Counted from the first letter of the stretch, positions 18,596 to 28,290 are shown. The stretch: 64,000 bases of DNA from Sporocytophaga sp. (GCA_024707265.1 JANQAB010000005.1:1-64000), one strand, 5' to 3'. Program-made: numbers and translations. Notes: generated by a model from the letters alone, not told the origin.

Positions 18596-19105
18596 CTTTT
18601 GTCCTGTTATCATGTAGGACTTTAAATTTTCTATCGTTTTGTTCACTTCAGCATTTACCTTGTTTACAAAATCTGCTTTGCTCTGAGATCTCATTTTTGC
18701 GTAAAAAACCTCCAAAGTCTGGGCAGTTTTAGCGCCGTTTTTGCTGTCATAGATCATGAAATCAGTGATAGTATATTTATACTTACCAGGTTTCTGATAG
18801 ATGCTGATGTTATAAGTTAGCACGTAATCTGTTTTGTATTTGAAGTCATACGTGATTAACACATTAAAAGTGCCTTCTTTGCTGATTTTTCCTGTTTCTT
18901 TGTTGTCAAAATCAAGACTTGTACTGTTGTAAAATTTTCCCATCCATTCTTTAGATCTTTCATAGATCAGATCTTTTGACAAGGTGTCAACATTAACAGT
19001 TTCCTGAAAAGTGAATTTTTTTGTTTCTGGATCTGTCGGAAAAGATTGGGCAAAAGAAACTGCTGGTAATAAAGCCAGTAGGAATAATAAAATTTTTGTC
19101 CTCAT
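18575..19105 (-). CDS. Secreted DUF4468-like protein
   Basis: 176 aa with a clear signal peptide (MRTKILLFLLALLPAVSFAQS, cleavage after about residue 19). The mature part runs FPTDPETKKFTFQETVNVDTLSKDLIYERSKEWMGKF, then a beta-rich FNVLITYDFKYKTDYVLTYNISIY and KYKYTITDFMIYD, which match the DUF4468 pattern (TBP-like fold) seen in many Bacteroidota outer-membrane-associated proteins. Function unknown. It starts 202 bases before the M48 gene in divergent orientation. Confidence 0.8.
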   Translation of the reverse strand: MRTKILLFLLALLPAVSFAQSFPTDPETKKFTFQETVNVDTLSKDLIYERSKEWMGKFYNSTSLDFDNKETGKISKEGTFNVLITYDFKYKTDYVLTYNISIYQKPGKYKYTITDFMIYDSKNGAKTAQTLEVFYAKMRSQSKADFVNKVNAEVNKTIENLKSYMITGQKKNEEDW

Positions 19106-19306
19106 GCTTAATCGATTTGGTTAAAGATTAATTCTGGTACAAATGTATAAGAATTAGTGAAAGTTAAAAACGATCTTGAAAAAATGCAATGGGAACATTT
19201 GTTCTGTCATGTAAAATTTATTGGAAAAGTGAGTTTAATTCCTTCTCTACTATTGGTAAATTTGTTTACACATTACTATAGAGATCCAATTATTAAACTA
19301 TTTTTT

Positions 19307-20104
19307 ATGAAAACGAAAATAATATTAATCTCACTATTGACACTTTCATTGCTTCAATGTCAGAAAGTGCCGGTGACGGGCAGAAGACAGCTGGATTTTA
19401 TACCTGCATCAGAAATGCAGTCAATGAGTTATACCAGTTATAAAGAGTTTTTAGGCGCCAATCAGTTGTCTTCCAATGCGGAAAAGGCTGCAATGGTAAA
19501 AAGGGTTGGTGAAAATATTCAGAGAGCAGTTGAACAGTATATGGCTCAGAACAATCTTAGTTCTAAGCTTAAAGGTTTTCAGTGGGAGTTTAATCTTGTT
19601 GAAGATCCGACAGTTAATGCCTGGTGTATGCCGGGAGGTAAGGTCGTTGTCTATACCGGCATCCTTCCTATAACCCAGGATGAAACCGGATTGGCAGTGG
19701 TTCTGGGTCACGAAATTGCGCATGCAATAGCTGAACATGGTTCAGAGAGAATGAGTCAGGAAATGATTACCCAGATGGGAGGCACTGCTTTAAATATAGC
19801 ATTGGCTAGTAAGCCAGCTGAGACTAAAGCGCTTTTTAATACGGTTTATAATACAGGAAGTCAGGTAGCGGTTTTGTTACCTTATAGTCGATTACATGAA
19901 ACAGAAGCTGATCATCTGGGATTGATTTTTATGGCAATTGCCGGTTATGATCCCTCTAAAGCCGTGGACTTTTGGCAGCGTATGAAAGCCCAGGGAGGGA
20001 CTAAGCCACCTCAAATCCTTTCTACACACCCTTCAGACGAGCAAAGAATTCAAAAGATACAGAAAGAGCTTCCTGAAGCGATGAAGTATTATAAGAAGGG
20101 ATAA
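19307..20104 (+). CDS. M48-family metalloprotease lipoprotein
   Basis: 265 aa from ATG 19307; the upstream reading from 19157 would add 50 residues without an obvious ribosome-binding site. The N-terminus MKTKIILISLLTLSLLQCQ is a lipoprotein signal with C18 as lipidated residue. HEIAH at 135-139 is the zinc motif, followed by AEH and a distal third ligand in HETEADHLGLIFMAIAGYDP. The opening VPVTGRRQLDFIP is typical of BepA/LoiP-like outer-membrane-associated M48 proteases (family M48C). It likely degrades or chaperones misfolded outer-membrane proteins. A gene with a beta-barrel product follows 38 bases on. Confidence 0.9.
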   Translation: MKTKIILISLLTLSLLQCQKVPVTGRRQLDFIPASEMQSMSYTSYKEFLGANQLSSNAEKAAMVKRVGENIQRAVEQYMAQNNLSSKLKGFQWEFNLVEDPTVNAWCMPGGKVVVYTGILPITQDETGLAVVLGHEIAHAIAEHGSERMSQEMITQMGGTALNIALASKPAETKALFNTVYNTGSQVAVLLPYSRLHETEADHLGLIFMAIAGYDPSKAVDFWQRMKAQGGTKPPQILSTHPSDEQRIQKIQKELPEAMKYYKKG

Positions 20105-20142
20105 TCCTGAAAACACGAAAGAGTATTTTTTAAATTATATTT

Positions 20143-21012
20143 ATGAGAGTTTATTTATTGGTAACAGTTTTATTTTTTCATCTGAGTGTATTCGGACAGG
20201 ATAATACCGATGTTAAGAATGTCAAAAGTAAGGAAAAGAAGAGTGTCTATATAAGTTTATCCGCTGGATATGGATTTGGAATTGGAGCAGGGCAGAACAC
20301 TCAAATTCAACAATCGTCTTCGACTAGTATAGTTTCAGGGAATCTTCATTCTTATGGGAAGGGGTTTAATTTATCCACATCAATCGGGATGTTGTTTACA
20401 AAAAACTTAGGAGCGGAGTTGAATTTTGGATATCATTTTGGAGGGAACAATGAGATAAAAAATATTTGGATTAATGATACGGCATCCTTGCGAAGAGTTG
20501 AAGAGAAACATGCACTTAGTGCTAAATATGGAATTATCAATCCAAATCTTGTAGTTGTGGCTGGTAATAGAAATAAATTGATGCCTTATGTAAAATTGGG
20601 CCCCTCATTTATATTTGGTAAAGCAAAGTCAGTGTATGAGGCGAACATAAGATTTTCCAATGGCGGAAAAGGATCTGAAATTGCGGAATGGGAATACACA
20701 GGAGGATTTGGTTTAGGCTTTAGTACAGCAGGAGGTATAAAGATTAGTACTCCTAATGAAAAAGTCTTTTTTGTAATTGAAGCTGCATATAATTCAATGA
20801 GTTTCGGTGTTAAAAAAGGTAAAATGATAAGCGATACTTACCAGAATATGTATCGATTAGAACCACTGACAACTTCTCAAAAAGAAGTGATATTTGTTGA
20901 TGAAATAGACGAAAATGCTTCCAAGGATCCCAATAAACCAATGCAAAGACTGAAATACAAAGCTAATGCTGATAATATTAGTCTGAGCTTAGGATTGTAT
21001 TTCAAACTATAA
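20143..21012 (+). CDS. Outer-membrane beta-barrel protein
   Basis: 289 aa with a signal peptide (MRVYLLVTVLFFHLSVFGQ). The mature protein is made of alternating hydrophobic/polar strands with aromatic girdles, e.g. SVYISLSAGYGFGIGAG, LGAELNFGYHFGG, LMPYVKLGPSFIFG, GLGFSTAGGIKISTP, ending NISLSLGLYFKL, which suits an 8-stranded barrel. No known family beyond the general OmpA-like/beta-barrel class. Operon with the M48 lipoprotein is possible (38-base spacer). Confidence 0.8.
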   Translation: MRVYLLVTVLFFHLSVFGQDNTDVKNVKSKEKKSVYISLSAGYGFGIGAGQNTQIQQSSSTSIVSGNLHSYGKGFNLSTSIGMLFTKNLGAELNFGYHFGGNNEIKNIWINDTASLRRVEEKHALSAKYGIINPNLVVVAGNRNKLMPYVKLGPSFIFGKAKSVYEANIRFSNGGKGSEIAEWEYTGGFGLGFSTAGGIKISTPNEKVFFVIEAAYNSMSFGVKKGKMISDTYQNMYRLEPLTTSQKEVIFVDEIDENASKDPNKPMQRLKYKANADNISLSLGLYFKL

Positions 21013-21029
21013 ATATTAAAGATTTTTTA

Positions 21030-21773
21030 ATGACGTTTATAAAATTAACTGTCATCGGCAGTGGAAACGCCTTCTGCAGCGGTGGCAGATTTAATTCCTG
21101 TTATTATGTGGAGTGGGGCGATAAAAATATATTGCTCGATTGTGGTCCCACTTCACTGGCTGCTATAAGAAAATGCAGTCTTGATCCTATGGCGGTGGAC
21201 ATTATCGTTATCTCGCATCTACATGGCGATCATATAGCAGGAATCCCATTTTTAGTGTTGGAAGCGTATAAAGCAGATAAAAGAAAAAAGCCATTAACGA
21301 TCATTATACCTCCTGATGGAGAACGAAGGATTAAAGAGGTATGCGCAATATTATATCCTGATGCAATCGAAATGTTTCAGAATCTTGATATTCGTTTCGT
21401 TCAATATTCACAGAACGAAGAAATCGAGATAGAAGGCTTTAATATGAAGTTTTTTGAGGTAAGCCATAATCCTTTGGTGAAACCACATGGATTCAGGATA
21501 GAAAAGGATTCTAAGGTTTTGGCCTATTCCGGTGATACAGGATGGACTGACAACCTGTATTCAATTGCAGACAAGTCGGATCTCTTTATCTGTGAATGTA
21601 ATTTTTATGAAAAAGAAACTTTAACCCATCTTAATTACAAAAAGTTAGAAGCTGAGAAGCAGAATTTAAAAGCAAAACGTATGCTTTTAACCCATTTCGG
21701 AAAAGAGAGCTTGTCCCGATATGCAGAGATTATGGGAGAAAAAGCAGAAGATGGAAAGTGTATTGAATTCTAG
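21030..21773 (+). CDS. MBL-fold metallohydrolase, RNase Z-like
   Basis: 247 aa. The metallo-beta-lactamase fold is clear: strand-loop TVIGSGNAF, signature HLHGDH (metal His/Asp), a second ligand His in SHNP, the bridging Asp in YSGDTG and a C-terminal His in LTHFG. It lacks the long flexible arm of tRNase Z, so it is more like the RNase BN/ElaC-type or unclassified MBL hydrolases. Starts 17 bases after the beta-barrel gene and ends nine bases before the convergent CDF gene. Substrate unknown. Confidence 0.87.
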   Translation: MTFIKLTVIGSGNAFCSGGRFNSCYYVEWGDKNILLDCGPTSLAAIRKCSLDPMAVDIIVISHLHGDHIAGIPFLVLEAYKADKRKKPLTIIIPPDGERRIKEVCAILYPDAIEMFQNLDIRFVQYSQNEEIEIEGFNMKFFEVSHNPLVKPHGFRIEKDSKVLAYSGDTGWTDNLYSIADKSDLFICECNFYEKETLTHLNYKKLEAEKQNLKAKRMLLTHFGKESLSRYAEIMGEKAEDGKCIEF

Positions 21774-21782
21774 CTTTTGACC

Positions 21783-22703
21783 TCAGCAATTTTCGAGATT
21801 ACATTTTTCATCAGCAGTTTCAAATTCTATGGTGGCGTGTTCAATCCCATAGTTTGACAACCTTTGCTTTATTGCTTCCTTTATGTGGGCCAGTTCCGAA
21901 ATCGTTTTCTCAGGAGCTACAATAAGGTGGACCGTCAGAATGGTGTACGTTTCATTCAATCCCCATACATGGAGGTCATGTACATTTATAATTTCTTTAA
22001 AACTTAACAGGATTTCATTTATCTCATCCATCTTTTTATCATCAGGAACAGCCTGAAGCAATATTCTAAGGGTTCCTTTAAGATTTCTGAAAGCATTAAA
22101 TAGAATATATCCTGAAATTCCGATAGATAAAATTGGATCCAGAACAGGAATATTCCAGAACTGTAAAACAAGGCTACCAATTAAGACTGCAACCCATCCC
22201 AGAATGTCTTCGATGAAGTGGAGCCTGATTACGCGCTCATTCATGCTGTCTCCTTTGCTGAGTTTTAAGAAGGCTATTCCGTTAAATACTACACCAAGAA
22301 CAGCAAGGATCAGCATGCCTTCCGCATTTACTTCTTCCGGATTAAATATACGTTCGGCAGCTTTATAGATAATAAAAGCAGAACTCACCAACAGGATGGT
22401 TGCATTGATTAATGCTGCTAATATTGAAAATCTCTTATATCCAAAAGAAAATGAAGGCGTCCTTTTTTTCTTAGATAAATTTTCAAAATACCAGGAAAGT
22501 CCCAATGAGAATGAATCTCCAAAGTCATGCACTGCATCGGAAATAATCGCAATACTGTTAGTATAGATACCTCCGGCAAGTTCTACGAATGTAAATAACA
22601 GGTTAATGAAAAAAGCCATTTTTAAGCCACCTTCAGAATCGTGGTGATGGTGATCATGACCGTGATGATGGTGGTGATGATGGCTGTGCGAATGTTTGTG
22701 CAT
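21783..22703 (-). CDS. CzcD-type cation diffusion facilitator with His-rich head
   Basis: 306 aa. The N-terminal cytoplasmic head is a His tract (MHKHSHSHHHHHHHGHDHHHH) that binds Zn/Co. Six membrane helices follow with ISDAVHDFGDSF (metal site of helix 2), then a second site region HFIEDILGWV and the C-terminal domain HDLHVWGLNETYTILTVHL, the signature of CzcD/ZitB exporters. The end, CNLENC, has two Cys that may add metal binding. It is a proton-driven exporter of Zn, Cd or Co. It lies 74 bases downstream of the RND gene on the same strand, separated by a hairpin cluster. This is the second CDF in the window. Confidence 0.93.
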   Translation of the reverse strand: MHKHSHSHHHHHHHGHDHHHHDSEGGLKMAFFINLLFTFVELAGGIYTNSIAIISDAVHDFGDSFSLGLSWYFENLSKKKRTPSFSFGYKRFSILAALINATILLVSSAFIIYKAAERIFNPEEVNAEGMLILAVLGVVFNGIAFLKLSKGDSMNERVIRLHFIEDILGWVAVLIGSLVLQFWNIPVLDPILSIGISGYILFNAFRNLKGTLRILLQAVPDDKKMDEINEILLSFKEIINVHDLHVWGLNETYTILTVHLIVAPEKTISELAHIKEAIKQRLSNYGIEHATIEFETADEKCNLENC

Positions 22704-22718
22704 GGAAGAAAAAGGAGT

Positions 22719-22764
22719 GGCTCTTTGTATAGCAACAAAGAGCCGGAAAAATATCCGGCTCTTT
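22719..22764 (-). terminator. Two overlapping, mutually exclusive hairpins
   Basis: GGCTCTTTG (22719-22727) can pair with CAAAGAGCC (22736-22744), and the sequence AAAGAGCCGGA (22737-22747) can instead pair with TCCGGCTCTTT (22754-22764). Both share 22737-22744, so only one can form. It lies between the RND gene (upstream on -) and the CDF gene. Confidence 0.6.
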
Positions 22765-22777
22765 TATAACTTATTTT

Positions 22778-25189
22778 TTAAACAGCTTGTTTGGTCTCTT
22801 CATCGTTTTCGGCCTTTTCAGCTTTTTCAGTCTTTCTTTGAAGGCGTTTAGCTCTCAGGTTTTGTATGATCCTGAAACCTTTCATTTCCTTCTTCTGATT
22901 CGGACTTACAAAGGTTATAAGTAATGCCGGAAGCAAAATAAGGTTAGTGAGCATTGCAAAGAACAAGGTTAAAGAAGTTAGCACCCCGAGAGCGATTGTT
23001 CCTCCAAACTGAGAGAATGAGAAAATTACAAATCCGCCGAAAAGAACCATGGAAGTGTAGATCATACTTACACCTGTTTCTTCAAGACTTTTGATTACAG
23101 CAGCGTAAACATTCCCTTTTAAGTTTTTCAATTCCTGTTTAAACTTACTCAGGTAGTGAATGGTACTGTCAATCGAAATACCGAACGCAATACTGAAAAT
23201 CAAAGCTGTACTAGGTTTCAGGGTTATATGGAAAATCCCCATAATTCCTGCAGTAATGATTATTGGAACGATATTAGGGATCAACGAAATGATGATCATT
23301 CTGATGTCGGTAAAGATAAAGGCCATCATCAGAGAAATCAGAATAAAAGCCAAAATCAAACTATCTTTCAGGTCATTGATCAGGTATTCATTTCCTTTAA
23401 GGAAAAGAAGAGTTGTGCCTGTGATATGCGTTTCAAAATGTTTGTCGGCAAATATTTCATCAGCTTTCTTCTGAATTTTATCTTTAATCAGGATATTCAT
23501 ATTGGTTGTACCAATATCCGCCACTTTACAGGTAAAACGTACAAATTGTCCTGTCGAATCAACAAATGATTTTAATGTATTTTCCTCAGATTTTTTACCC
23601 AGATATTTTGTAATAAACGGAGCTTCCCTGTTGGTTGGCAGTCTGTAGTGTTCAGGGTCTCCGTTATAGAATGCCTGAACTGCACCTTTTACTACATTAA
23701 GGACAGAAAGGGGAGGAGACACATATTCCTGTTCTTTGAGGAAAGTTTCCAACTCTTCCAGTTTTTGCAGATTAGAGATACTCTTGATTCCATTTTTCTT
23801 ACCCAGATCTACTACGATTTCCAAAGGCATTACACCTTTAAAGTTTTGCTCAAAAAATCCGAGGTCAGATTTAACATGGCTGTTTTCAGGCAGGTCGTCA
23901 ACCATGTATGAGATCGCATTTATTTTATATATTCCCCAGACAGAAACGGCAAGAACAACGACTGTTCCGATGTAGATCCATTTCCTTTTGTTCATTACCA
24001 ATCCTTCAAGGAAAGTGTTGATCTGTCTGAATAATTTGAAATCAAGGTGTTTCAATTGCTTTTTACTCGGTTCCGGAAGGAAAAGCAGTAAAGATGGTAT
24101 TACGATCAGGGTGATGATAAATGTAGCTACACTGACAATCCCCGCAACCATACCGAATTCCCTGATAATGGAAATATCTGTGAAAAGCAGTACGAAGAAA
24201 CCGACAGCAGTATTGATATTGGTCATAAAAGTCAGGAAACCGACTTTTTCAATGATCCTGCTGATTGCTTTAATTTTATTGCCATGTTTACGGAATTCCT
24301 GATGGTATTTATTAAACATGTAAATACAATTGGGAATACTGATAATAATAATCAGAGCAGGTAACATACCTGTAAGCAGGGTAATTTTATATCCCAGGAC
24401 GACAATAAACCCAAGTGTCCAGAGCACAGTAATCAGGATTACCAGGAATGTAAAGAATACCGCGAAGAATGAGCGGAAGAAAATAAATAGGAATATACAG
24501 GTAACCAGGACAGCAAGGCCGAGGAACAGGTTTAATTCATCTTTCACCTTACTAACCATAATCGCCCTTATATAAGGCAACCCTGCATAATGCATTTTTA
24601 TACTGGACCCCTCAGAAAATTTTTCGGTCAGGTTAAGAATATTATTTGCGACAACCGTTCTTTTAGCCGAATTCAGAAAATCTTTATCAATGGTTACAGC
24701 CAGAAGGGTAGCGCCGGTTTTTTTATTGAAGAGCAAATTTTCATAAACTTTAACCCCTTCAGCAGTTTTTAGCAAAGAGTCAAGTTCAGACTGGCTGTTA
24801 ACACTTTTAGTGAAAACAGGAGAAATGGCAAATTTTTTATTCAGCGTATCCTTCTTGAAGTTCACAAGCTCAGGCAAAGCAATGACTCCTGTAACACCTT
24901 CTACTTTAGCAAGATCCTTGGCAAGTTGCTGGTATTGGGCAAAAGTTTGATATTCATAAAGTTTATCGTTTTTTAATCCGATAGCCAGAATATTTCCATC
25001 TTCCCCGAATGTCTTTTGAAATTCCTTGAAATAAACAAGATCCGGATCTTCGTCCGGAACTACTTTAATAAAATCGTAGGTAATTTCAATCTTTTTTGCC
25101 TGGTACCCCATAAAAGCAGTGAATAACACTGTAATAAGGAGAAGCCAAACCCTACTTTTAATAATAATAGATGAAAGTTTAGACCACAT
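22778..25189 (-). CDS. RND/MMPL-superfamily transporter
   Basis: 803 aa, 12 membrane helices in two halves, each with one helix followed by a large periplasmic loop and five helices. The second half shows SIAFGISIDSTIHYLSKFKQE, the D of the proton relay; the first half has a corresponding helix region. The FSQFGG... end and the charged C-terminal tail (KTEKAEKAENDEETKQ) are typical of MMPL/patched-like lipid transporters. Predicted substrate hydrophobic (lipid or hopanoid), unproven. No membrane-fusion partner lies next to it. The long 500-base spacer upstream separates it from the HU gene. Confidence 0.88.
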   Translation of the reverse strand: MWSKLSSIIIKSRVWLLLITVLFTAFMGYQAKKIEITYDFIKVVPDEDPDLVYFKEFQKTFGEDGNILAIGLKNDKLYEYQTFAQYQQLAKDLAKVEGVTGVIALPELVNFKKDTLNKKFAISPVFTKSVNSQSELDSLLKTAEGVKVYENLLFNKKTGATLLAVTIDKDFLNSAKRTVVANNILNLTEKFSEGSSIKMHYAGLPYIRAIMVSKVKDELNLFLGLAVLVTCIFLFIFFRSFFAVFFTFLVILITVLWTLGFIVVLGYKITLLTGMLPALIIIISIPNCIYMFNKYHQEFRKHGNKIKAISRIIEKVGFLTFMTNINTAVGFFVLLFTDISIIREFGMVAGIVSVATFIITLIVIPSLLLFLPEPSKKQLKHLDFKLFRQINTFLEGLVMNKRKWIYIGTVVVLAVSVWGIYKINAISYMVDDLPENSHVKSDLGFFEQNFKGVMPLEIVVDLGKKNGIKSISNLQKLEELETFLKEQEYVSPPLSVLNVVKGAVQAFYNGDPEHYRLPTNREAPFITKYLGKKSEENTLKSFVDSTGQFVRFTCKVADIGTTNMNILIKDKIQKKADEIFADKHFETHITGTTLLFLKGNEYLINDLKDSLILAFILISLMMAFIFTDIRMIIISLIPNIVPIIITAGIMGIFHITLKPSTALIFSIAFGISIDSTIHYLSKFKQELKNLKGNVYAAVIKSLEETGVSMIYTSMVLFGGFVIFSFSQFGGTIALGVLTSLTLFFAMLTNLILLPALLITFVSPNQKKEMKGFRIIQNLRAKRLQRKTEKAEKAENDEETKQAV

Positions 25190-25689
25190 AATGTTTACAA
25201 AGCCAATTAAGCTTGGTTAATAAAATGAAATATGACTGAAAAAGATTCAGTTTAAGAAGTTTTTTAATTAATTCAGAATTTAATGAGGCTGAATATGGAG
25301 TTTTGCACAAATACCAAAATTTAATCCATCGATTAACATTCGCGTGCCAAAATTAAATCCATTATATGAAAAAAATAAGGAGAATGTTAAAATAATACCT
25401 GAAAGAAAGTAATTTGATTGGTTATCAGTGGTAAAAGTGTAATTTTATTTTTTTAACACTTGAGAATATATATGTTTGAACATTTATTTTTATATTTATA
25501 GGATTGATATGTAACAGTTTATAAAATATGACGTTTTATAAGAAACTGATCAAAAAGTGTGATTGAAAGAGGCAGAGGTTTTTGTATCATATTCAGTAAA
25601 TATGGCAAAAAACTTACTTCTGTTTCCTTATTTGCACTATATTTTATTGTTTTACGTAATAATTCAAGCAGAAAAAATTCAATATTAAT
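25190..25689. other. 500-base AT-rich spacer between RND and HU genes
   Basis: Divergent spacer between the RND gene (-) and the HU gene (+). I find no convincing gene. It is AT-rich throughout. A TATGTTTG (25471-25478) matches the -7 consensus of Bacteroidota promoters, but no TTG lies 19-21 bases upstream, so I only note it. Confidence 0.4.
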
Positions 25690-25977
25690 ATGACTAAAGC
25701 AGAAATTATTTCAGGAATTGCTGACAAAACGGGACAAGATAAAGCAGAAGTAACTCAGGTTGTAGAAACTTTATTCACTGTAATCAAAGATTCAATGGCA
25801 AAAGGTAACGAGATCTCTTTCAGAGGATTTGGTAACTTTATCATCAAGAAAAAGGCTAAGAAAATCGGTAGAAATATATCTAAAAACACGGCAGTTGTAA
25901 TTGATGAGCACTATGCTCCAAAATTTAAGCCTTCAGCTGAGTTTATAGATCTTATTAAGGCAAGCAAAAAAGCTTAA
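25690..25977 (+). CDS. HU/IHF-family DNA-binding protein
   Basis: 95 aa, the size of HU. It starts MTKAEIISGIADKTGQDKAEV with the N-terminal helices, followed by the conserved EISFRGFGNFIIKKKAKKIGRN (strands leading to the DNA-grasping arm), and ends FKPSAEFIDLIKA. The arm is short and basic, KKKAKKIGRNISKNTAVV, as in Bacteroidota histone-like proteins. It bends and compacts DNA non-specifically. Stand-alone gene with its own terminator 25 bases after the stop. Confidence 0.95.
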   Translation: MTKAEIISGIADKTGQDKAEVTQVVETLFTVIKDSMAKGNEISFRGFGNFIIKKKAKKIGRNISKNTAVVIDEHYAPKFKPSAEFIDLIKASKKA

Positions 25978-26001
25978 TCCAGATTTAAAAAATAATTTCA
26001 A

Positions 26002-26037
26002 AATCAGAGTGAATTTTACATTTACTCTGATTTTTTT
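26002..26037 (+). terminator. Rho-independent terminator of HU gene
   Basis: AATCAGAGTGAA (26002-26013) pairs with TTTACTCTGATT (26021-26032) around a 7-base loop, then T7. Confidence 0.85.
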
Positions 26038-26076
26038 CTTTTAAAGAACTTGTCCTAATCTTTTCTATACTTACAA

Positions 26077-26124
26077 AACTTTAAGCTTTAGGCTTTTAGC
26101 TTTCAGCTTTTCACTTTCAGCTTT
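26077..26124. repeat. Degenerate AAAGCNN heptad array
   Basis: Read on the - strand, this is a string of 7-base units of the form AAAGCNN (AAAGCTG, AAAGTGA, AAAGCTG, AAAGCTA, AAAGCCT, AAAGCTT). It runs into the end of the 26123-26707 gene. It is one of several such arrays in intergenic DNA of this window. Confidence 0.7.
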
Positions 26125-26707
26125 ATTTCAAAAAATCAATTCTTCCCAGAAATAAGATTTCGTAAATAGACTGAGCCACAGCAGAAAGAGGTTTTTCCAT
26201 CAGTTCAAGTTTAAAGTTTTCAACAGATTTACCTTCCCAGTAAGCATAATGCATTTCATTTTTGACATGGTTGTCCACCAATAGTGGGGATTTAAGAAAA
26301 TCTATCCAGGAAAGATCATGTCTGGAATAAGTATACGCACCGACCGTAACCCCTTTTTTCAATTCTCTCTGGCTTACATGGAAATCGTGAAAGTCTTTAT
26401 AAAGCATTGCATCGTCTTCATTTTCAAATAAAAAGGTAGAAACCAGACGAGAGGGGTATTCCTTGAATTTATTTTTTCTCACCAACTCCAGATTATATTC
26501 AGTCTGATATCCTCTTAAAAGATTACTCTGAAACGGGCTTATATACCCTGAGAAATTCTGGTTGGGCAAAAACATCAGATTATCTTCCCGATTGCTTACA
26601 GAAAAAAAAGATCCCATCATTAATGCATTATAGTAAGCATAGACATCTTTGGGATTAATCCATACATAAAAATGTTTTGGTTCTTCGGAAGAAAAAAGAT
26701 TTTCCAT
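26123..26707 (-). CDS. Hypothetical protein
   Basis: 194 aa, no signal peptide or membrane helix. It is rich in aromatic residues (HFYVWINPKDVYAYYNALMM, YTYSRHDLSWIDFL, HYAYWEGKSVENF) and ends KLELMEKPLSAVAQSIYEILF with an amphipathic helix. I do not recognise a family. It is oriented divergently from the hydrolase lipoprotein gene and convergent with the HU terminator. Confidence 0.7.
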   Translation of the reverse strand: MENLFSSEEPKHFYVWINPKDVYAYYNALMMGSFFSVSNREDNLMFLPNQNFSGYISPFQSNLLRGYQTEYNLELVRKNKFKEYPSRLVSTFLFENEDDAMLYKDFHDFHVSQRELKKGVTVGAYTYSRHDLSWIDFLKSPLLVDNHVKNEMHYAYWEGKSVENFKLELMEKPLSAVAQSIYEILFLGRIDFLK

Positions 26708-26816
26708 AAATACTGTTCCCTGAGCTTTTTATATTACTTCCATAAATCATGAATTGTAGGATTCATTTACATTTATGAAAAACATCTTATCTTAAGGCAA
26801 CTGAATTTTTTCTATT

Positions 26817-26824
26817 TATGTTTG
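26817..26824 (+). promoter_or_regulatory. Possible -7 element (TATGTTTG)
   Basis: Matches the TAnnTTTG core of the Bacteroidota promoter and lies 27 bases before the chosen ATG at 26852, which would give a leader of about 20 bases. No TTG lies at the right distance upstream, so it is weak. Confidence 0.25.
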
Positions 26825-26851
26825 TGTTTCATTAATTCAAACCGGTCTTCC

Positions 26852-28244
26852 ATGGTATCAAAAAACTTTTACTGGATATTCGTATTAGCTCTGGTATTTA
26901 CACTTGGTTGTGATAAAAAGAAAGCAAAAATTGAGGAGAAGGAAATATTGGTGGAAAGTACCAATACTGACACCACAACCCAAAAGAAGCCTGAGCTCCC
27001 AAATTTAACACCGGGGGAAATTCAAGCAGTTAAAGCATCTAAGGATTCCCTGGTCAGGTATAGTCTTTATATTCCCAGAAATTATTCATTATCAAAAGCA
27101 TATCCGATTGTATACCTCTTCGATCCTCAGGGTAGTGGAAATTTACCTGTGGAAAAATATCAGCAGCTTGCAGACCGGTTCGAGATGATTCTGGCAGGTT
27201 CTTACAATTCTAAAAATGGATTGAGCTGGGATAAAATACAGCCTCAAATATTGGTAATGATGGAAGATTGTAAGTCTAAGTTGTCTATTGACAAAAAAAG
27301 AATTTACACTTCAGGTTTTTCAGGGGGAGCAAGAATAGCCAGTGGTATGGCCATTTCAGGAGATGAAATCAAAGGTGTAATTGGCTGTGGTGGAGGCTTT
27401 CCGGGAAAGTCCAATAATATGGGATACCCATTTGAATATTATGGGATAGTAGGGGAGGAAGATTTTAATCTGGGAGAAATGAGGCAATTGGATATGTCTA
27501 TGAATAATTCCGGAATGACTCATTATATAAGCGAGGTAAAAGGTGGTCATCAGTGGCCGGATGCTCAGGACATGCAGGCTGCTTTTTTATGGCTAAAAAT
27601 GAATGCTATGAGGAAAAATGTAGTTCCTAAAGATCAATCCCTTATTGATTCATTAGCCAATGCAGGAATGGCTGAAATTAAATTGAAAAAGAAAAAAGAA
27701 TGAGCATTACGAAGCTTTAGTGGCTTGTAAGAAATGGGTAAGCTTATTAAAAGATCTTAAGTCTGTTGAAGCTTTTAAATCAGAGGGAAATTCTTTATTT
27801 CAATCAGAATCTGTTAAGGTCACACTGGCTCAGAACTCTATCATAGAAGAGAAAGAAATGGAGTTGACAAGAAAGTTCTGGTCGGCTTTTGAAAAAGAAG
27901 ACATGCAATGGTGGAAAAGCAACTATTCCAATCTTCTGACAATGTCGCAGAATAACACTCTTTCGCAAGAAGAGAGAAGTATGTATAAAAGAATAAAAGG
28001 ATTTTTGGGACTTGCGGCCTTCAGCTTTTCTAACTCCGCTATTCAGCAGACAGATTATGAAAAGGCGTTGAAGTTCTTACAAATATACGAACTCGTGGAA
28101 CCTGAAAATTCGGAGCATGCCTATTTTCATGCTAAAGTATATGCAGCAAAAGCCAATTGGAAGCTCGCCCATTCAAGTTTGAAAAAAGCAGTAAACCTGG
28201 GCTTTACAGATACGCTTAGGGTAGAAGAAGAAAAAGATATTTAA
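26852..28244 (+). pseudogene. Alpha/beta-hydrolase lipoprotein with helical C-terminal part, frame broken at A6
   Basis: Starting at ATG 26852, MVSKNFYWIFVLALVFTLGC gives a lipoprotein signal with C20 lipidated. Residues about 80-260 form an alpha/beta-hydrolase of the poly(3-hydroxybutyrate)-depolymerase/esterase type: IVYLFDPQG, the nucleophile motif GFSGG (in RIYTSGFSGGARIA) and a catalytic His in GGHQWPD. The reading frame ends at 27703 after LKKKKE. Removing one A from the A6 run 27692-27697 continues into EHYEALVACKKWVSLLKDLKS and the frame that ends at 28244, which is helical and looks TPR-like (YEKALKFLQIYELVEPENSEHAY). The repaired protein is 463 aa. Homopolymer error is likely. Substrate unknown. 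Confidence 0.75.
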
Positions 28245-28290
28245 AGATGCACCGGACAAGCGTGAGTATAAGTTATTACTTTCCCTCATC

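Noticed and set aside
25471..25478. TATGTTTG as promoter of the HU gene
   Set aside because: No TTG lies 19-21 bases upstream and it would give a leader of about 200 bases.
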